Source: an uncultured Roseibium sp.
Lineage (GTDB): Bacteria; Pseudomonadota; Alphaproteobacteria; Rhizobiales; Stappiaceae
Reading direction: 5' to 3'
NCBI RefSeq assembly: GCF_947496995.1
Contig: NZ_CANMFD010000006.1
Location: 62,001-126,000 of the forward strand
DNA: 64,000 nt
Shown here in pieces: positions 34,352 to 44,154 of the stretch (the stretch's first letter is position 1; each line of letters starts with the position of its first letter). The translations under genes and the position numbers were made by a program. Under the pieces are notes generated by a model. That model was given only the letters and a program-made list of their open reading frames with translations, did not search any database and was not told where the DNA came from.

Positions 34352-36187
34352 TCATCGCCGGGCGCAGAAAACATCCCTGAGGCCCGGACGTGACCACGTC
34401 GCGTTGTGAAGCTGGCCCTTCAGGACATGGCCCTGCGATTCGAAGTAAAAGGTGTTGGCGCCGCCTGCCCGCTGCAGGGTCACGGCGCCGTAACCCATCT
34501 CCGCGACGGTTGCACTCTGCCCGTCCGGAGAAAAGACCACGTTCAGATCGATACCGGCGGTGCACAGATAGTCGGCGACATTCGCCCGCGCGGTCTGCTG
34601 GCCGAATTCGGGTGGGTTCAACCCGCCGACGTCGCCGGGGGGCACCGGTCCTGTCGGGAAACCGTTGTTCTGCGGACCATTCGGAAATCCGCCCTGCCCG
34701 CCGAAGGGATTGTTGACGTTGCTGCCGCCCGGATTGAAGTCCGCGGGACCGTTGATGACAACTTCCCGATAGGGGGTCTTCGTCACATAGACCCCTCGGC
34801 ATTCGCCGTTTGCCCCGCGAACGGACCAGGCATGCGACACATAGGTCTGCTGCTCGAGGATCTGCCCCGGCTCAAGTCGGGCATAGGGTCGCTCTCCGCC
34901 CCGGTAATCGATCCAGTGAACTTCAATCGGCTGGCGGCTGGCATTGCGGAAGACGATCTGGCCGGGACGGACGGCCTCCACGGACCGGATGCGGCCAAGT
35001 TCGGCGCATGAAACGTCGGAACCCGCCTCCTGGCCCGGAACGCCGAAGGCGTCGTCCGAGACGATCTGTTGCGGCAGGGCGCAGGTGGCAACGAACAGAC
35101 GCACCGGATTGGCGCTTCCGCGCAATGAAACCGTGTAGACGGGCATGCCTTCCACGCCGATCGACAGTTCGGTCTGCCGGATCATCTCTTCCCAGAGAAG
35201 ATCGCTCATTTCGATATTGAGTTCCGGCAGGGACTGGCCCGCCTCGTTGGACGCCGAAGAACCGAAAGCATTGTAGGTGGCTTCGAAGTCACCCGCGCTG
35301 ATGCGCACGGCCTGCGGCATTCCTTCCAGAAGCCCGGCTGGCGCCTGCTGGAATGTCAGCCGCGCGAAACCGGACTGGTTGCTGCATTCGGCCCGGAAAT
35401 CCCGGTCGTCGGTCTGCTCTACCGTATGCTGGAGGACGGTCAGGGCTCCCGGCTGGCTTCCGGGTTCGGCGAACCATTGCCGGTCTTCCCTCGGTGTCAC
35501 GAGCACCGGTTGGGCATTCCCGCTTCCGCCATTTGAAAGCCTGTCGCGGACAATCGTCTCCAGGTCACCGGACAAACGGGCTGTGTCGGTCGATTCCTGA
35601 TCGGGGGTCGAAATCGGCGTATCCACCCGCTCGAGAGGCTCAAGACCGCCTGGCTCGACCGGCGGCTTGATCTCGGTAATGGTGGCGTTGCTGTCGTCGG
35701 CCGGTTCGCGTGAAGAAGACGTCTGTGTTTGCGGCCGGGTTTCCGTCTCGGTTGAAGTTGCGGATACGGGCCCGGCTGCGGTTCCCGAGCTGGTGCCGAC
35801 CACACGTGCAGCGGCACCTGGTTTTCCGTCGCTGGAAACATCCACCACCAGCGTGTTGCCACTGCAGATATCTGCGTCACGGTGCAGGACGCGGCTGTTT
35901 TCAAGAGTGACTTCCAGCTTCACCTCGCAGGGCGGCAACTGGTTATCGCTGCCCATCGTATCGATGACGACGCCGTTGCCGTCCCGGCTGATGATCGGCC
36001 GGTACTTCTTGTTGACGGTGATCGATCGTATGCCGGGTTCCGGCGGCTCCACATTGATGCGCACGGTTTCGGGAACGGACTGCGCGTGGGCAACCTGGCC
36101 GGAAAAAGGCAGGATGAAGCTGCAGGCCGCGAGGAGGCCGGATGCCAACACGGGTGCGAAACGGGCGTGAGCAGCATTGTGCCGCAT
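34352..36187 (-). CDS. exported protein with VHL-type beta domain and C-terminal MliC-like domain
   Basis: 611 residues. Signal peptide 'LLAACSFILPFSGQVAHA' (the Cys is not in a clear lipobox context). Residues about 35-110 form a first beta-rich region with two cysteines; 110-230 is a Ser/Thr/Glu-rich linker. About 404-475 matches the von Hippel-Lindau beta-domain pattern: 'IVFRNASRQPIEVHWIDYRG', a PYARLEPGQ turn, then 'QQTYVSHAWSVRGANGECRG'. A Gly/Pro/Asn-rich linker (480-530) leads to a last domain with paired Cys ('YLCTAGIDLNVVFSPDG' ... 'DVFCARR') resembling MliC-type lysozyme inhibitors. The VHL call is fairly confident, the MliC call tentative. Function unknown, probably periplasmic. 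Confidence 0.75.
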   Translation of the reverse strand: MRHNAAHARFAPVLASGLLAACSFILPFSGQVAHAQSVPETVRINVEPPEPGIRSITVNKKYRPIISRDGNGVVIDTMGSDNQLPPCEVKLEVTLENSRVLHRDADICSGNTLVVDVSSDGKPGAAARVVGTSSGTAAGPVSATSTETETRPQTQTSSSREPADDSNATITEIKPPVEPGGLEPLERVDTPISTPDQESTDTARLSGDLETIVRDRLSNGGSGNAQPVLVTPREDRQWFAEPGSQPGALTVLQHTVEQTDDRDFRAECSNQSGFARLTFQQAPAGLLEGMPQAVRISAGDFEATYNAFGSSASNEAGQSLPELNIEMSDLLWEEMIRQTELSIGVEGMPVYTVSLRGSANPVRLFVATCALPQQIVSDDAFGVPGQEAGSDVSCAELGRIRSVEAVRPGQIVFRNASRQPIEVHWIDYRGGERPYARLEPGQILEQQTYVSHAWSVRGANGECRGVYVTKTPYREVVINGPADFNPGGSNVNNPFGGQGGFPNGPQNNGFPTGPVPPGDVGGLNPPEFGQQTARANVADYLCTAGIDLNVVFSPDGQSATVAEMGYGAVTLQRAGGANTFYFESQGHVLKGQLHNATWSRPGLRDVFCARR

Positions 36188-36412
36188 ATGCGATCTCCAT
36201 CGGAGCGCTGGATCGACCTGCTTTCATTCACATGAAGGACGGCAAGTCGATCGATCTGAAATTATTGGACCATCTTATCCGCAATGACCGGATTACAGGA
36301 TGCTCCAGGGAACCACCGAACGGAATTACTTAGGCAAAGTGGCGCGGAAAGGGCAACCCTGCAACCGGCCAACACCGCTTGTGACCTGCACTGTCCTCAA
36401 AAATCCGGGATT

Positions 36413-36970
36413 TCAGCGCGGTGCGCGCTTGGCGAGGATCCGCTGCAGCGTGCGCCGGTGCATGTTGAGCCGCCGTGCGGTTTCCGAAACGTTGCGGTCG
36501 CAAAGCTCATAGACACGCTGGATGTGTTCCCAGCGCACCCGGTCGGCCGACATGGGATTTTCAGGCGGCTGCGCCTTGTCTTCCGGCTTGCGGGCCAAAG
36601 CAGCAAGGATGTCCTCGGGATCCGCGGGCTTCGCCAGATAGTCGATCGCACCGAGTTTAACCGCGGTCACTGCCGTGGCGATATTGCCGTATCCTGTCAG
36701 GACGATAGCCCGTGCATCGGGCCGCTTCTGGTGGATCTTCTCGATCACGTCCAGACCGTTTCCGTCTTCCAGCCGCATATCGACAATCGCGTAGGCCGGG
36801 GCATGCTGGGCGATCTTGATCGCCGCATCCTGGACACCGTCCGCCGTTTCGGTTTCAAAGCCGCGCTTTTCCATGGCGCGCGCAAGACGTTGCTGAAACG
36901 GCTTGTCATCATCCACGATGAGCAGGCTCATGTCTTCCGTGGCGGGAAAGGACGTATTCTGATCCGTCAT
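36413..36970 (-). CDS. regA: redox response regulator RegA/ActR/PrrA
   Basis: A 185-residue two-component response regulator. The receiver has the acidic pair in 'LLIVDDDKPF', the phospho-acceptor Asp in 'AYAIVDMRLEDGNGLDV' and Lys in 'YLAKPADP'. A Pro-rich linker ('PPENPMSADRVRW') leads to the Fis-type helix-turn-helix 'ETARRLNMHRRTLQRIL', which is nearly invariant in RegA/ActR. It controls energy, carbon and nitrogen metabolism genes by redox state. It lies 66 bases after the kinase gene, in one transcription unit. Confidence 0.95.
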   Translation of the reverse strand: MTDQNTSFPATEDMSLLIVDDDKPFQQRLARAMEKRGFETETADGVQDAAIKIAQHAPAYAIVDMRLEDGNGLDVIEKIHQKRPDARAIVLTGYGNIATAVTAVKLGAIDYLAKPADPEDILAALARKPEDKAQPPENPMSADRVRWEHIQRVYELCDRNVSETARRLNMHRRTLQRILAKRAPR

Positions 36971-37036
36971 GTCGCGTTACCGTTTTATTCTTGCCGTGGG
37001 ACGTAAACCGGTCCGTGGTTTACGGCACATCATGTG

Positions 37037-38383
37037 TCACTCGCTGCTGTTATGGTGCGAAAAGGATGGTTCGTCCACTCTGCCATCATGTTCGAACACC
37101 TCGCGCGGCCAGCTCACGCGCACATGCGCACCTGTGTGAGGGGGCGCCTGGTTGTCCAGGCTGAGCTTGGCGCCGGTGCGTTCCAGCAGGGTTTTGGCAA
37201 TGAAGATGCCGAGGCCCAGCCCGCCGCCAGTTCCGTTTTGCGGCGGTTTTCCGCTCCTTATCGAAACATACGGATCGCCGATCTTGCCGAGAATATCGAC
37301 GGAGAATCCCGGACCGTCATCCCTGATCGAGATCGACAGCGTCTTGTCGTCCCAGCTGGCGGATACATTGACGCAGGAGTCCGCGAAATCGACGGCGTTT
37401 TCGACGAGATTGGCAAGACCGTAGCGAATTGCGGCATTTCGCGTTCCGACCGGCTCGTCCCCCTTGCCCTCATGGGTACAATGGATGGCCACACCCGTTC
37501 CCCGGTGCGGATCGATGACATCCTCGAGAAGCTGGGAGACGGGCATGCGCTGGTAGGTTCGGTCCTGCTCGCTCGACAGGCTGGTGAGCTGCCGCAGGAT
37601 TCCGCGGCAGCGTTCCGACTGCGAGCGGATCAGCGCCACATCCTCCGCGCGGCTGTCGGAGGCGTCGAACTCTTCGGAAAGTTCCTTGGCAACCAGATAG
37701 ATGGTCGCCAGAGGCGTTCCCAGCTCATGCGCGGCGGCCGTCGCCAGGCCGTCGAGTGCGTTGAGGTGTTGCTCGCGGGCGAGCACCAGTTCCGTCGCTG
37801 CCAGTGCGTCCGCCAGCTGCCGCGCCTCTTCGGCAACCCTGAAGGCATAGATCGCCATGAAACCGAGGGTCGAAACGAGGGCAATCCAGATCCCGACCGA
37901 GTAAACCACCGGCAGCCGGAACACTTCGTCCTCCGGCCAGGGCAACGGCAGGTGGAAAAACGCCAGCAACGTGGCACAGCCGGTCGCCAGAATCCCGAGA
38001 ACGAACGTATGCCGGACCGACAGGCCCGTCGCGGAGACCATGACCGGCGCCATCAGCAGGAAAGCGAAGGGATTGCCAAGCCCCCCGGTCAACAGCAACA
38101 AACCGCTCATCTGCAGGATGTCATAGGCAAGTTGCAGGGTGACCGCGCGTTCCGAAAGACGCATGGCCGAGGGCCAGCGGATCTTCAGAAAGATATTCAG
38201 CCAGGCCGACAACGCCACCATGGCGAAGGCGGGGCCCGCAGGCAGGGGATAGCCGAGCCCCACATGCACCACCAGCAGCGCGGCGGTCTGCCCGCCGACG
38301 GCGAGCCAGCGCAGGCGCACCAGCGTGTCGAGTTTCAGCCGTCTGTGCGGCAGGGTGATATAGGAGGCGGGTTGATCGGACAT
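37037..38383 (-). CDS. regB: redox sensor histidine kinase RegB/ActS/PrrB
   Basis: RegB phosphorylates RegA when the quinone pool is reduced. I start at 'MSDQPASYITLPHRRLKL', giving 448 residues. Six hydrophobic segments occupy about 25-190, with the ubiquinone-linked 'GGLGNPFAFLLMAPVM'. The H-box is 'AAAHELGTPLATIYLVAKEL'; the redox-active cysteine is in 'SQSERCRGILRQL'. The N and G boxes are 'NLVENAVDFA' and 'GGLGLGIFIAKTLLERTGA'. It is divergent from secB. Confidence 0.94.
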   Translation of the reverse strand: MSDQPASYITLPHRRLKLDTLVRLRWLAVGGQTAALLVVHVGLGYPLPAGPAFAMVALSAWLNIFLKIRWPSAMRLSERAVTLQLAYDILQMSGLLLLTGGLGNPFAFLLMAPVMVSATGLSVRHTFVLGILATGCATLLAFFHLPLPWPEDEVFRLPVVYSVGIWIALVSTLGFMAIYAFRVAEEARQLADALAATELVLAREQHLNALDGLATAAAHELGTPLATIYLVAKELSEEFDASDSRAEDVALIRSQSERCRGILRQLTSLSSEQDRTYQRMPVSQLLEDVIDPHRGTGVAIHCTHEGKGDEPVGTRNAAIRYGLANLVENAVDFADSCVNVSASWDDKTLSISIRDDGPGFSVDILGKIGDPYVSIRSGKPPQNGTGGGLGLGIFIAKTLLERTGAKLSLDNQAPPHTGAHVRVSWPREVFEHDGRVDEPSFSHHNSSE

Positions 38384-38558
38384 ATGGTTCTTTTGAAGCT
38401 GAATCGGGATGCTGGCAAGGCCGTGGTACTTGTGCCAGCCCGGCGTAGATGGTAGCCAGCCGCTGACAGGGTTGCCCGGTTTGCGCGGGCCGGCGGCCGG
38501 CTGGAGGTTTTTCCAGCTCACTATTTCAGATTCTCAGCGCGAAACGGAATGAGACACG

Positions 38559-39059
38559 ATGACCGATACCAATGACGGCGGCGCACAGCCGCAGGCGGAA
38601 GGCGCCGCAGCGCCGGGCATGAACATCCTTGGCCAGTACATCAAGGACCTGTCTTTCGAAAACCCGAACGCTCCCCGTTCGCTGGCGCAGGGCGAACAGC
38701 CGAAGCTCGATATCAACGTGAATGTCGGCGCGCAGCAGATGGGAGACGACCAGTTCGAGGTTGTCCTGACACTGACCGCCAAGGCCGAGCGTCCGGACAT
38801 GGTCATGTTCAACGTCGAGCTGGTCTATGCAGGCATCTTCAAGATCACCGGCGTTCCGAAGGAGCACATGCACCCGTTCGTCATGATCGAATGCCCGCGC
38901 ATGATCTTCCCGTTCGCCCGCAACATCCTTTCCGAAGCCACGCGCAACGGCGGTTTCCCGCCGCTGATGCTCGATCCGATCGACTTCGCCCAGCTTTACC
39001 GCCAGAACATGGCGCAGCAGGCCGCGACCCAGCAGGCCGGCGAGCAGAAGCCGAACTGA
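38559..39059 (+). CDS. secB: protein-export chaperone SecB
   Basis: SecB is a homotetrameric chaperone that keeps preproteins unfolded and hands them to SecA. The 166 residues hold the conserved core 'GQYIKDLSFENPNAP', 'VVLTLTAKAE' and 'CPRMIFPFARNILSEATRNGGFPPLML'. The Gln/Ala-rich C-terminal tail is normal; the SecA-binding C-terminus is as in other alphaproteobacteria. It is monocistronic and ends at a good terminator. It is divergent from regB (175-base gap with both promoters). Confidence 0.97.
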   Translation: MTDTNDGGAQPQAEGAAAPGMNILGQYIKDLSFENPNAPRSLAQGEQPKLDINVNVGAQQMGDDQFEVVLTLTAKAERPDMVMFNVELVYAGIFKITGVPKEHMHPFVMIECPRMIFPFARNILSEATRNGGFPPLMLDPIDFAQLYRQNMAQQAATQQAGEQKPN

Positions 39060-39085
39060 AGACTTTCTATCTGATGAAGTTTCAG

Positions 39086-39118
39086 ACCCGCGCCGGTGAA
39101 TGCCAGCGCGGGTTTTTT
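39086..39118 (+). terminator. intrinsic terminator after secB
   Basis: ACCCGCGC and GCGCGGGT pair as an 8-bp stem around a 12-base loop and run into six T residues. It starts 27 bases after the secB stop. Confidence 0.9.
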
Positions 39119-39157
39119 ACATGTTGAGCGTCGAGACCCCAGGCAACAGGCCGCGTC

Positions 39158-39961
39158 TCACGCCTCCTCCAGCATCTCCGCCCAGTTTTTCGGGTTATCG
39201 CCGTTCAGCGGGTTCTTGGGGGACTGCCTGTAGCGGATTGTCTCCATGCGGAAGCTTCTCGCGTCGAACATCATCAACCGGCCGACGAGCCCCTCGCCTG
39301 TCCCGGTCAGCTCCTTGATTGCTTCCATGGCCTGCATCGCGCCGATGATGCCGGGCAGCGCGCCGAGAACGCCGGCCTCCTCGCAGGTTGGCAGCAGGCC
39401 CTCGCGCGGCTTTTGCGGAAAGAGGCAGCGATAGGTCGGGTTGGGGGTGCCGTCCGGCCCTGTTTCGAACGGCCTCAATGTCGTGATGGACCCGTCGAAC
39501 TGGCCGATGGCGGCCGTCACCAGTGGCTTTTTTGTGAAAAAGCAGGCATCGGAAACCAGATAGCGCGTGTTGAAATTGTCCGTTCCGTCGATCACCAGGT
39601 CGTAGTCTGAAATCACAGAGATCGCATTGTGCCCGGCAAGGCGGACCGGATGCGGGATGACCTTCACATTCGGGTTGAGCCGGGCAATCGCCTCCGCGGC
39701 GCTGGCGACCTTGGGCTCACCAAGCTGGGTGGTGTCATGGATCACCTGGCGCTGCAGGTTGGAAAGCGACACCGTGTCGTCATCGACGATCCCAAGCGTG
39801 CCGATGCCGGCGGCAGCCAGATACTGCAGGACCGGGGCACCGAGCCCTCCTGCCCCGACCACCAGAACCCGCGCATTCTTGAGCTTCTGTTGCCCGCCGC
39901 CGCCGATCTCCCGCATGACGATGTGGCGGGCGTAACGTTCAAGTTCGGCTGGGGAAAGCAT
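39158..39961 (-). CDS. moeB: MoeB/ThiF/HesA-family adenylyltransferase
   Basis: An E1-like enzyme of 267 residues that adenylates the C-terminal Gly of a small sulfur carrier (MoaD or ThiS). The ATP site is 'VVGAGGLGAPVLQYLAAAGIG' with 'DDDTVSLSNLQRQ'. 'TYRCLFP' and 'PTCEEAGVLGALPG' are family blocks. The zinc cysteine tetrad of E. coli MoeB is incomplete: the CxxC before LF is reduced to one Cys and the C-terminal CxxC is missing. Whether it acts for molybdopterin or thiamine cannot be decided. It follows hrcA by 57 bases on the same strand. Confidence 0.9.
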   Translation of the reverse strand: MLSPAELERYARHIVMREIGGGGQQKLKNARVLVVGAGGLGAPVLQYLAAAGIGTLGIVDDDTVSLSNLQRQVIHDTTQLGEPKVASAAEAIARLNPNVKVIPHPVRLAGHNAISVISDYDLVIDGTDNFNTRYLVSDACFFTKKPLVTAAIGQFDGSITTLRPFETGPDGTPNPTYRCLFPQKPREGLLPTCEEAGVLGALPGIIGAMQAMEAIKELTGTGEGLVGRLMMFDARSFRMETIRYRQSPKNPLNGDNPKNWAEMLEEA

Positions 39962-40018
39962 TTCCGGTCCTGGTCAAATTGTAAGAGGTTTAACGGTGAA
40001 GATAGCGGTCGAGGCTTC

Positions 40019-41068
40019 CTACCTCAGTATCTTGCTCACCAGCCGGGCGGTGTAGTCCACCATCGGGATCACCCGTGCATAGTTCAGCCGGGTCGGGCCG
40101 ATGATACCCAGAACGCCGACGATGCGCTGGTTGCTGTCCCGATAGGGCGACACCACCAGAGAAGAACCGGACAGGGAAAACAGATTGTTCTCCGAGCCGA
40201 TGAAAATCCGCACGCCGTCGCCCTTTTCGGCAAGGCCGAGCAGCTGGATGAGATCCTTCTTGTTTTCCAGATCGTCGAAAAGAAGCCGGATGCGTTCCAG
40301 GTCCTCCACCGCATCCAGGTCGGTCAGCAGGTTGGAGCGGCCGCGCACGATCAGCGTGCCGGGATCGCTGCCACTTTCGCCGCCCCACACCGCCAGACCG
40401 GCATTGATGACTTTCTGACTGAGTTGATCGAGTTCAGCCTGGTCCACGTCCCGGACCCGCTCCAGCTCGGCGCGGATCTGGGCGATGGTGCGGCCCTGGA
40501 TCTGGGCATTCAGATAGTTTGCCGCTTCCACAAGCGCCGATGACGGCATGCCGGCCGGCAGGTCGATCACCCGGTTTTCCACCGAGCCATCCTCGCTGAC
40601 CAGAATGACCAGGGCCTTCAGCGGTTCGATGCGCACGAACTCGATATGCTTCAGCCGCATGTCGGTCTTGTGGGTCAGCACGACACCGGCGCCCATGGAA
40701 AGACCGGACAGCATCTGGCTGGCTTCCGTCAGCACCTGTTCTGCGGAATTCGTCCTTTGCGACGCCTTGACCTGCACGTCGATGGTGCGGCGCTCTTCCT
40801 GGGTCAGGTCACCGACCTCCAGAAGCGCGTCCACGAAAAACCTCAGGCCGACTTCCGTCGGCAGACGGCCGGCGCTGGTATGGGGCGAGTGCAGCAGGCC
40901 CAGATGCTCCAGATCGGTCATCACGTTGCGGACGGAAGCCGGCGACAGGGACATCGACAGGCTGCGGGAGACATTGCGCGATCCGACCGGCTCACCGGTT
41001 TCCAGATAGGTTTCCACGATCGAGCGGAAAATTTCACGGGATCTTTTGTCGAGCTCACTGAGACTCAA
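40019..41068 (-). CDS. hrcA: heat-inducible transcription repressor HrcA
   Basis: HrcA represses groESL and related genes by binding CIRCE elements and needs GroEL for activity. N-terminal winged helix: '[20 protein letters not shown]' and '[21 protein letters not shown]'; the C-terminal ligand-like domain ends '[22 protein letters not shown]'. I prefer the TTG at 41068 ('[10 protein letters not shown]'), with GGAG 9 bases upstream; the track TTG at 41107 adds 13 residues and is also possible. It is divergent from rph. I see no CIRCE repeat in the shared 184-base gap, so autoregulation through CIRCE is not supported. Confidence 0.93.
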   Translation of the reverse strand: MSLSELDKRSREIFRSIVETYLETGEPVGSRNVSRSLSMSLSPASVRNVMTDLEHLGLLHSPHTSAGRLPTEVGLRFFVDALLEVGDLTQEERRTIDVQVKASQRTNSAEQVLTEASQMLSGLSMGAGVVLTHKTDMRLKHIEFVRIEPLKALVILVSEDGSVENRVIDLPAGMPSSALVEAANYLNAQIQGRTIAQIRAELERVRDVDQAELDQLSQKVINAGLAVWGGESGSDPGTLIVRGRSNLLTDLDAVEDLERIRLLFDDLENKKDLIQLLGLAEKGDGVRIFIGSENNLFSLSGSSLVVSPYRDSNQRIVGVLGIIGPTRLNYARVIPMVDYTARLVSKILR

Positions 41069-41252
41069 GGCATTTTCTCCGACTGACTGACCCGGTTCCG
41101 GGATCAAAAGACGTCATTCTCACATGATATAGGCGCAAAATGGGCTCGACGTGAAGCTGGGCCTTTACGGCGGATGAACTTGGGGTCTACAAGGCCGGTA
41201 AGATTGGGAGGAAACAGCCGTTTCCAATGAGCCTAGGTTGAAAGGAATATTC

Positions 41253-41966
41253 ATGCGTCCGTCCAAACGCGCCGCCGACGAGCTGCGGGCCGTCACCCTG
41301 GAGCGCAACGTCTCCAAACATGCCGAAGGCTCCTGCCTGATCAAATTCGGAGACACGCATGTCCTGTGCACCGCAAGTCTGGAAGAGCGTGTTCCGCCCT
41401 GGCTGCGCGGTCAGAACCGGGGTTGGGTCACGGCTGAATACGGCATGCTGCCGCGTGCGACCGGTGACAGGATGCGCCGCGAGGCGAGTGCCGGCAAACA
41501 GTCCGGGCGGACCCAGGAAATCCAGCGGCTGATCGGCCGTTCGCTGCGTGCCGTCGTCGATCTCGAAGCGCTGGGCGAAGCACAGATCACGGTCGATTGC
41601 GACGTCATCCAGGCCGATGGCGGCACGCGTACGGCGTCCATCACCGGCGCATGGGTGGCGCTCCGGGATTGCGTGGAGTGGATGAAGTCCCGCGAAATGG
41701 TTTCAAAGGAAGTTCTCAAGGATCACATCGCGGCCATTTCCTGCGGCATCTATGCAGGTGCTCCGGTGCTCGATTTGGATTACGCCGAGGACAGCACCGC
41801 GGAAACGGATGCCAATTTTGTCATGACCGGATCCGGCGGCATCGTCGAAATCCAGGGCACTGCGGAAGGCGCGCCTTTTTCCGAAGATGAATTCGGGCAG
41901 CTGTTGGGGCTGGCGAAGTCCGGCATCGGCAGGCTCGTTGACTTGCAGAAAATGGCAATACTTTAA
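41253..41966 (+). CDS. rph: ribonuclease PH
   Basis: RNase PH trims the 3' ends of tRNA precursors by phosphorolysis. The 237-residue protein starts '[14 protein letters not shown]', typical of the family, with AAAGGA 6 bases before the ATG; the ORF-track TTG start is rejected. Family blocks are '[17 protein letters not shown]', '[12 protein letters not shown]' (phosphate-binding Arg) and '[10 protein letters not shown]'. First gene of rph-rdgB-hemW, which are 12 bases apart and then overlapping. Confidence 0.97.
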   Translation: MRPSKRAADELRAVTLERNVSKHAEGSCLIKFGDTHVLCTASLEERVPPWLRGQNRGWVTAEYGMLPRATGDRMRREASAGKQSGRTQEIQRLIGRSLRAVVDLEALGEAQITVDCDVIQADGGTRTASITGAWVALRDCVEWMKSREMVSKEVLKDHIAAISCGIYAGAPVLDLDYAEDSTAETDANFVMTGSGGIVEIQGTAEGAPFSEDEFGQLLGLAKSGIGRLVDLQKMAIL

Positions 41967-41978
41967 GGATCTGAGGGA

Positions 41979-42617
41979 ATGAGCTACCGGAAACTCGAGC
42001 CCGGCAAGCTGGTTGTTGCAAGTCACAACGCCGGCAAGGTCCGCGAAATAAACGAGCTTCTTCAGCCCTTCGGGTTCGATGTGGTTTCGGCGGCCGAACT
42101 GGACCTGCCGGAACCGGAGGAAACCGGGTTGACGTTCGAGGCGAATGCCGCGCTCAAGGCACAGGCTGCTGCGCAGGCCTCGGGGCTTCCGTCCCTGGCC
42201 GATGACAGCGGCTTTTGCGTGCAGGCGCTGAACGGCGATCCCGGCATCTATTCCGCGCGCTGGGCCGGTCCGGACAAGGACTTCGCCATGGCGATGCGCA
42301 CGATCGAGGAAAAGCTGCAATCCCTCGGCGCGACCACGCCGGAAGAGCGGCGCGGATCCTTCGTGGCCGTTCTGTGCCTCGCCTGGCCGGATGGGCACGA
42401 GGAGCTTTTCCGCGGCGAAGTCGAAGGCGAGGTGGTCTGGCCGCCGCGCGGCACGCAGGGGTTCGGCTACGATCCGGTGTTCCTGCCCGATGGGCGGGAC
42501 AGGACTTTCGGTGAAATGACGTCCGAGGAAAAGCACGGCTGGTCGAAGGACACGCCCGCGCTTTCCCATCGCGCCCGCGCGTTTCAGCTGTTCGCGGACG
42601 GCTGTCTGGAAGGGTGA
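41979..42617 (+). CDS. rdgB: XTP/dITP diphosphatase (RdgB/HAM1)
   Basis: RdgB hydrolyses non-canonical purine triphosphates (dITP, XTP), keeping them out of DNA. 212 residues with the N-terminal nucleotide loop '[16 protein letters not shown]', '[11 protein letters not shown]', '[20 protein letters not shown]' and the C-terminal '[12 protein letters not shown]' and 'LSHRARA'. It lies 12 bases after rph and overlaps hemW by 4 bases (GTGA). The GGGA before the ATG is a fair ribosome binding site. Confidence 0.97.
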   Translation: MSYRKLEPGKLVVASHNAGKVREINELLQPFGFDVVSAAELDLPEPEETGLTFEANAALKAQAAAQASGLPSLADDSGFCVQALNGDPGIYSARWAGPDKDFAMAMRTIEEKLQSLGATTPEERRGSFVAVLCLAWPDGHEELFRGEVEGEVVWPPRGTQGFGYDPVFLPDGRDRTFGEMTSEEKHGWSKDTPALSHRARAFQLFADGCLEG

Positions 42618-43786
42618 GCATTTTGGCGGAGCCAGGAACAAATGACGGCGGGTTCGGCATCTACGTGCATTGGCCGTTCTGCGCCGCCAAATGCCCCTAC
42701 TGCGATTTCAACTCCCATGTTCGCCACCAGCCGGTCGATCAGGCCCGCTTCACCGCGGCGTTCGAGCGCGAACTGGCGCATTTCGCCGATCTGACGAAAG
42801 GCAGGACCGTCCAGTCGGTCTTTCTCGGCGGCGGCACACCTTCCCTGATGGATCCGGCGACGGTCGAACGCATCCTGACCGCCATATCCGGCCACTGGGC
42901 GTTGGATCCGGAGGTGGAAATCTCCATGGAGGCCAATCCCTCGTCGGTCGAAGCCGAACGGTTCCGGGGTTACCGGGCCGCCGGCGTCAACCGCGTATCG
43001 CTTGGCGTGCAGTCGCTGATCGACACCGACCTGAAGCTGCTCGGCCGCCTTCACGACGCACAGACGGCGCGCAAGGCGATCGAGACCGCTCGTGACACCT
43101 TTCCGCGACTGTCCTTCGATCTCATCTATGCCCGTCCGGGCCAGACGCCCGGCGGTTGGGAACGGGAACTTCAGGACGCCATTGCGCTTGCTGCCGACCA
43201 CCTGTCGCTCTACCAGCTGACGATCGAGGAAGGCACACGCTTCCACACGCTCTATCATGCCGGCAAACTCAAGATGCCCGATGCCGAACTCGGCGCGGAA
43301 TTCTATGAACTCACGCAGGATGTGACCAATGGGGCCGGCCTGCCGGCTTATGAGGTGTCCAACCACGCCCGGCCGGGCGCCGAATGCCGTCACAATCTGG
43401 TCTACTGGCGTTATGGCGATTACGTCGGCGTCGGGCCGGGAGCGCACGGGCGGTTGACGGTCGGCGCCAGCCGGCTTGCCACGGCAACGGAGCTTCATCC
43501 GGAGACCTGGCTGGAAAATGTCGAGCAGCATGGCCATGCCATGATCGAAAATGCGGGTCTGGCCGAGGAAGAACAAGGCGACGAGTTTCTGCTCATGGGG
43601 CTGCGGCTCACCGAGGGCATCGATCTGACCCGGTATGAGAAATTCTCCCATAGATCCATCGACCCCGACCGCCTGAACGCCCTGCTGGAACACGGAATGG
43701 TTGAGGAATTGGGGGAAAACCGCATCAGAGCCACGCGGGAAGGTTTTTTTGTGCTCGATGCGGTGGTCGCGGATCTCGCATCGTAA
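42614..43786 (+). CDS. hemW: radical SAM heme chaperone HemW
   Basis: HemW is a radical SAM protein of the HemN family that binds heme and delivers it to respiratory enzymes; it is not a coproporphyrinogen oxidase. The cluster motif CxxxCxxC is '[10 protein letters not shown]' and is preceded by 'IYVHWPF', lacking the extra N-terminal features of HemN. '[11 protein letters not shown]' and '[17 protein letters not shown]' are typical. 390 residues. The GTG start overlaps the rdgB stop, so the two are translationally coupled. Confidence 0.95.
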   Translation: MSILAEPGTNDGGFGIYVHWPFCAAKCPYCDFNSHVRHQPVDQARFTAAFERELAHFADLTKGRTVQSVFLGGGTPSLMDPATVERILTAISGHWALDPEVEISMEANPSSVEAERFRGYRAAGVNRVSLGVQSLIDTDLKLLGRLHDAQTARKAIETARDTFPRLSFDLIYARPGQTPGGWERELQDAIALAADHLSLYQLTIEEGTRFHTLYHAGKLKMPDAELGAEFYELTQDVTNGAGLPAYEVSNHARPGAECRHNLVYWRYGDYVGVGPGAHGRLTVGASRLATATELHPETWLENVEQHGHAMIENAGLAEEEQGDEFLLMGLRLTEGIDLTRYEKFSHRSIDPDRLNALLEHGMVEELGENRIRATREGFFVLDAVVADLAS

Positions 43787-44154
43787 GGCGTGGGCAAGCG
43801 ACCCGGCAATTTAAGCTACCAAACTGATTTAAATGTCCTATCTCTGTTTGCAGTGCACAGAAGTTGCCCGAGAAAACGAGTTCCTCCGCAAAATTGAGCG
43901 CTTAGGCGTGCGATTTCATAACAAATAGCAGTATTGCGGGCGGCAGCCGGCAAAGCTATCCTGTTGCGATGCAATAGATCGGCGACCGTCCAGTCGGAAC
44001 GGATTGGTCACCCGGGAGTTGATCTGTTCAAAAGCGTTTGAGCATCCGGCGTCAATTGACCGCGGGATGCAACATAAGCTGCGATAACAGGCAGGCCGTT
44101 TTCAAATTCGCCAACGGGGCTGGCGGCGGCTTAGAACTCAAAGGAGACGCGCCG
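43787..44154. promoter_or_regulatory. 368-base region upstream of phaZ
   Basis: No ORF is supported between hemW and phaZ except the non-homologous 5' part of the track ORF. It should hold the phaZ promoter. TTGCGATGCAA at 43964-43974 is a TTGC-N3-GCAA palindrome, similar to sites proposed for the PHA regulator PhaR (from memory), about 180 bases before the start. AAGGAG at 44141-44146 is the phaZ ribosome binding site. Confidence 0.45.

Noticed and set aside
41069-41252. CIRCE element upstream of hrcA/rph
   Set aside because: No TTAGCACTC-N9-GAGTGCTAA-like repeat can be seen in the gap.
44038-44154. N-terminal 39-residue extension of PhaZ in the ORF track
   Set aside because: It lacks similarity to PHA depolymerases and ends at a strong AAGGAG followed by TTG, which fits the true start.
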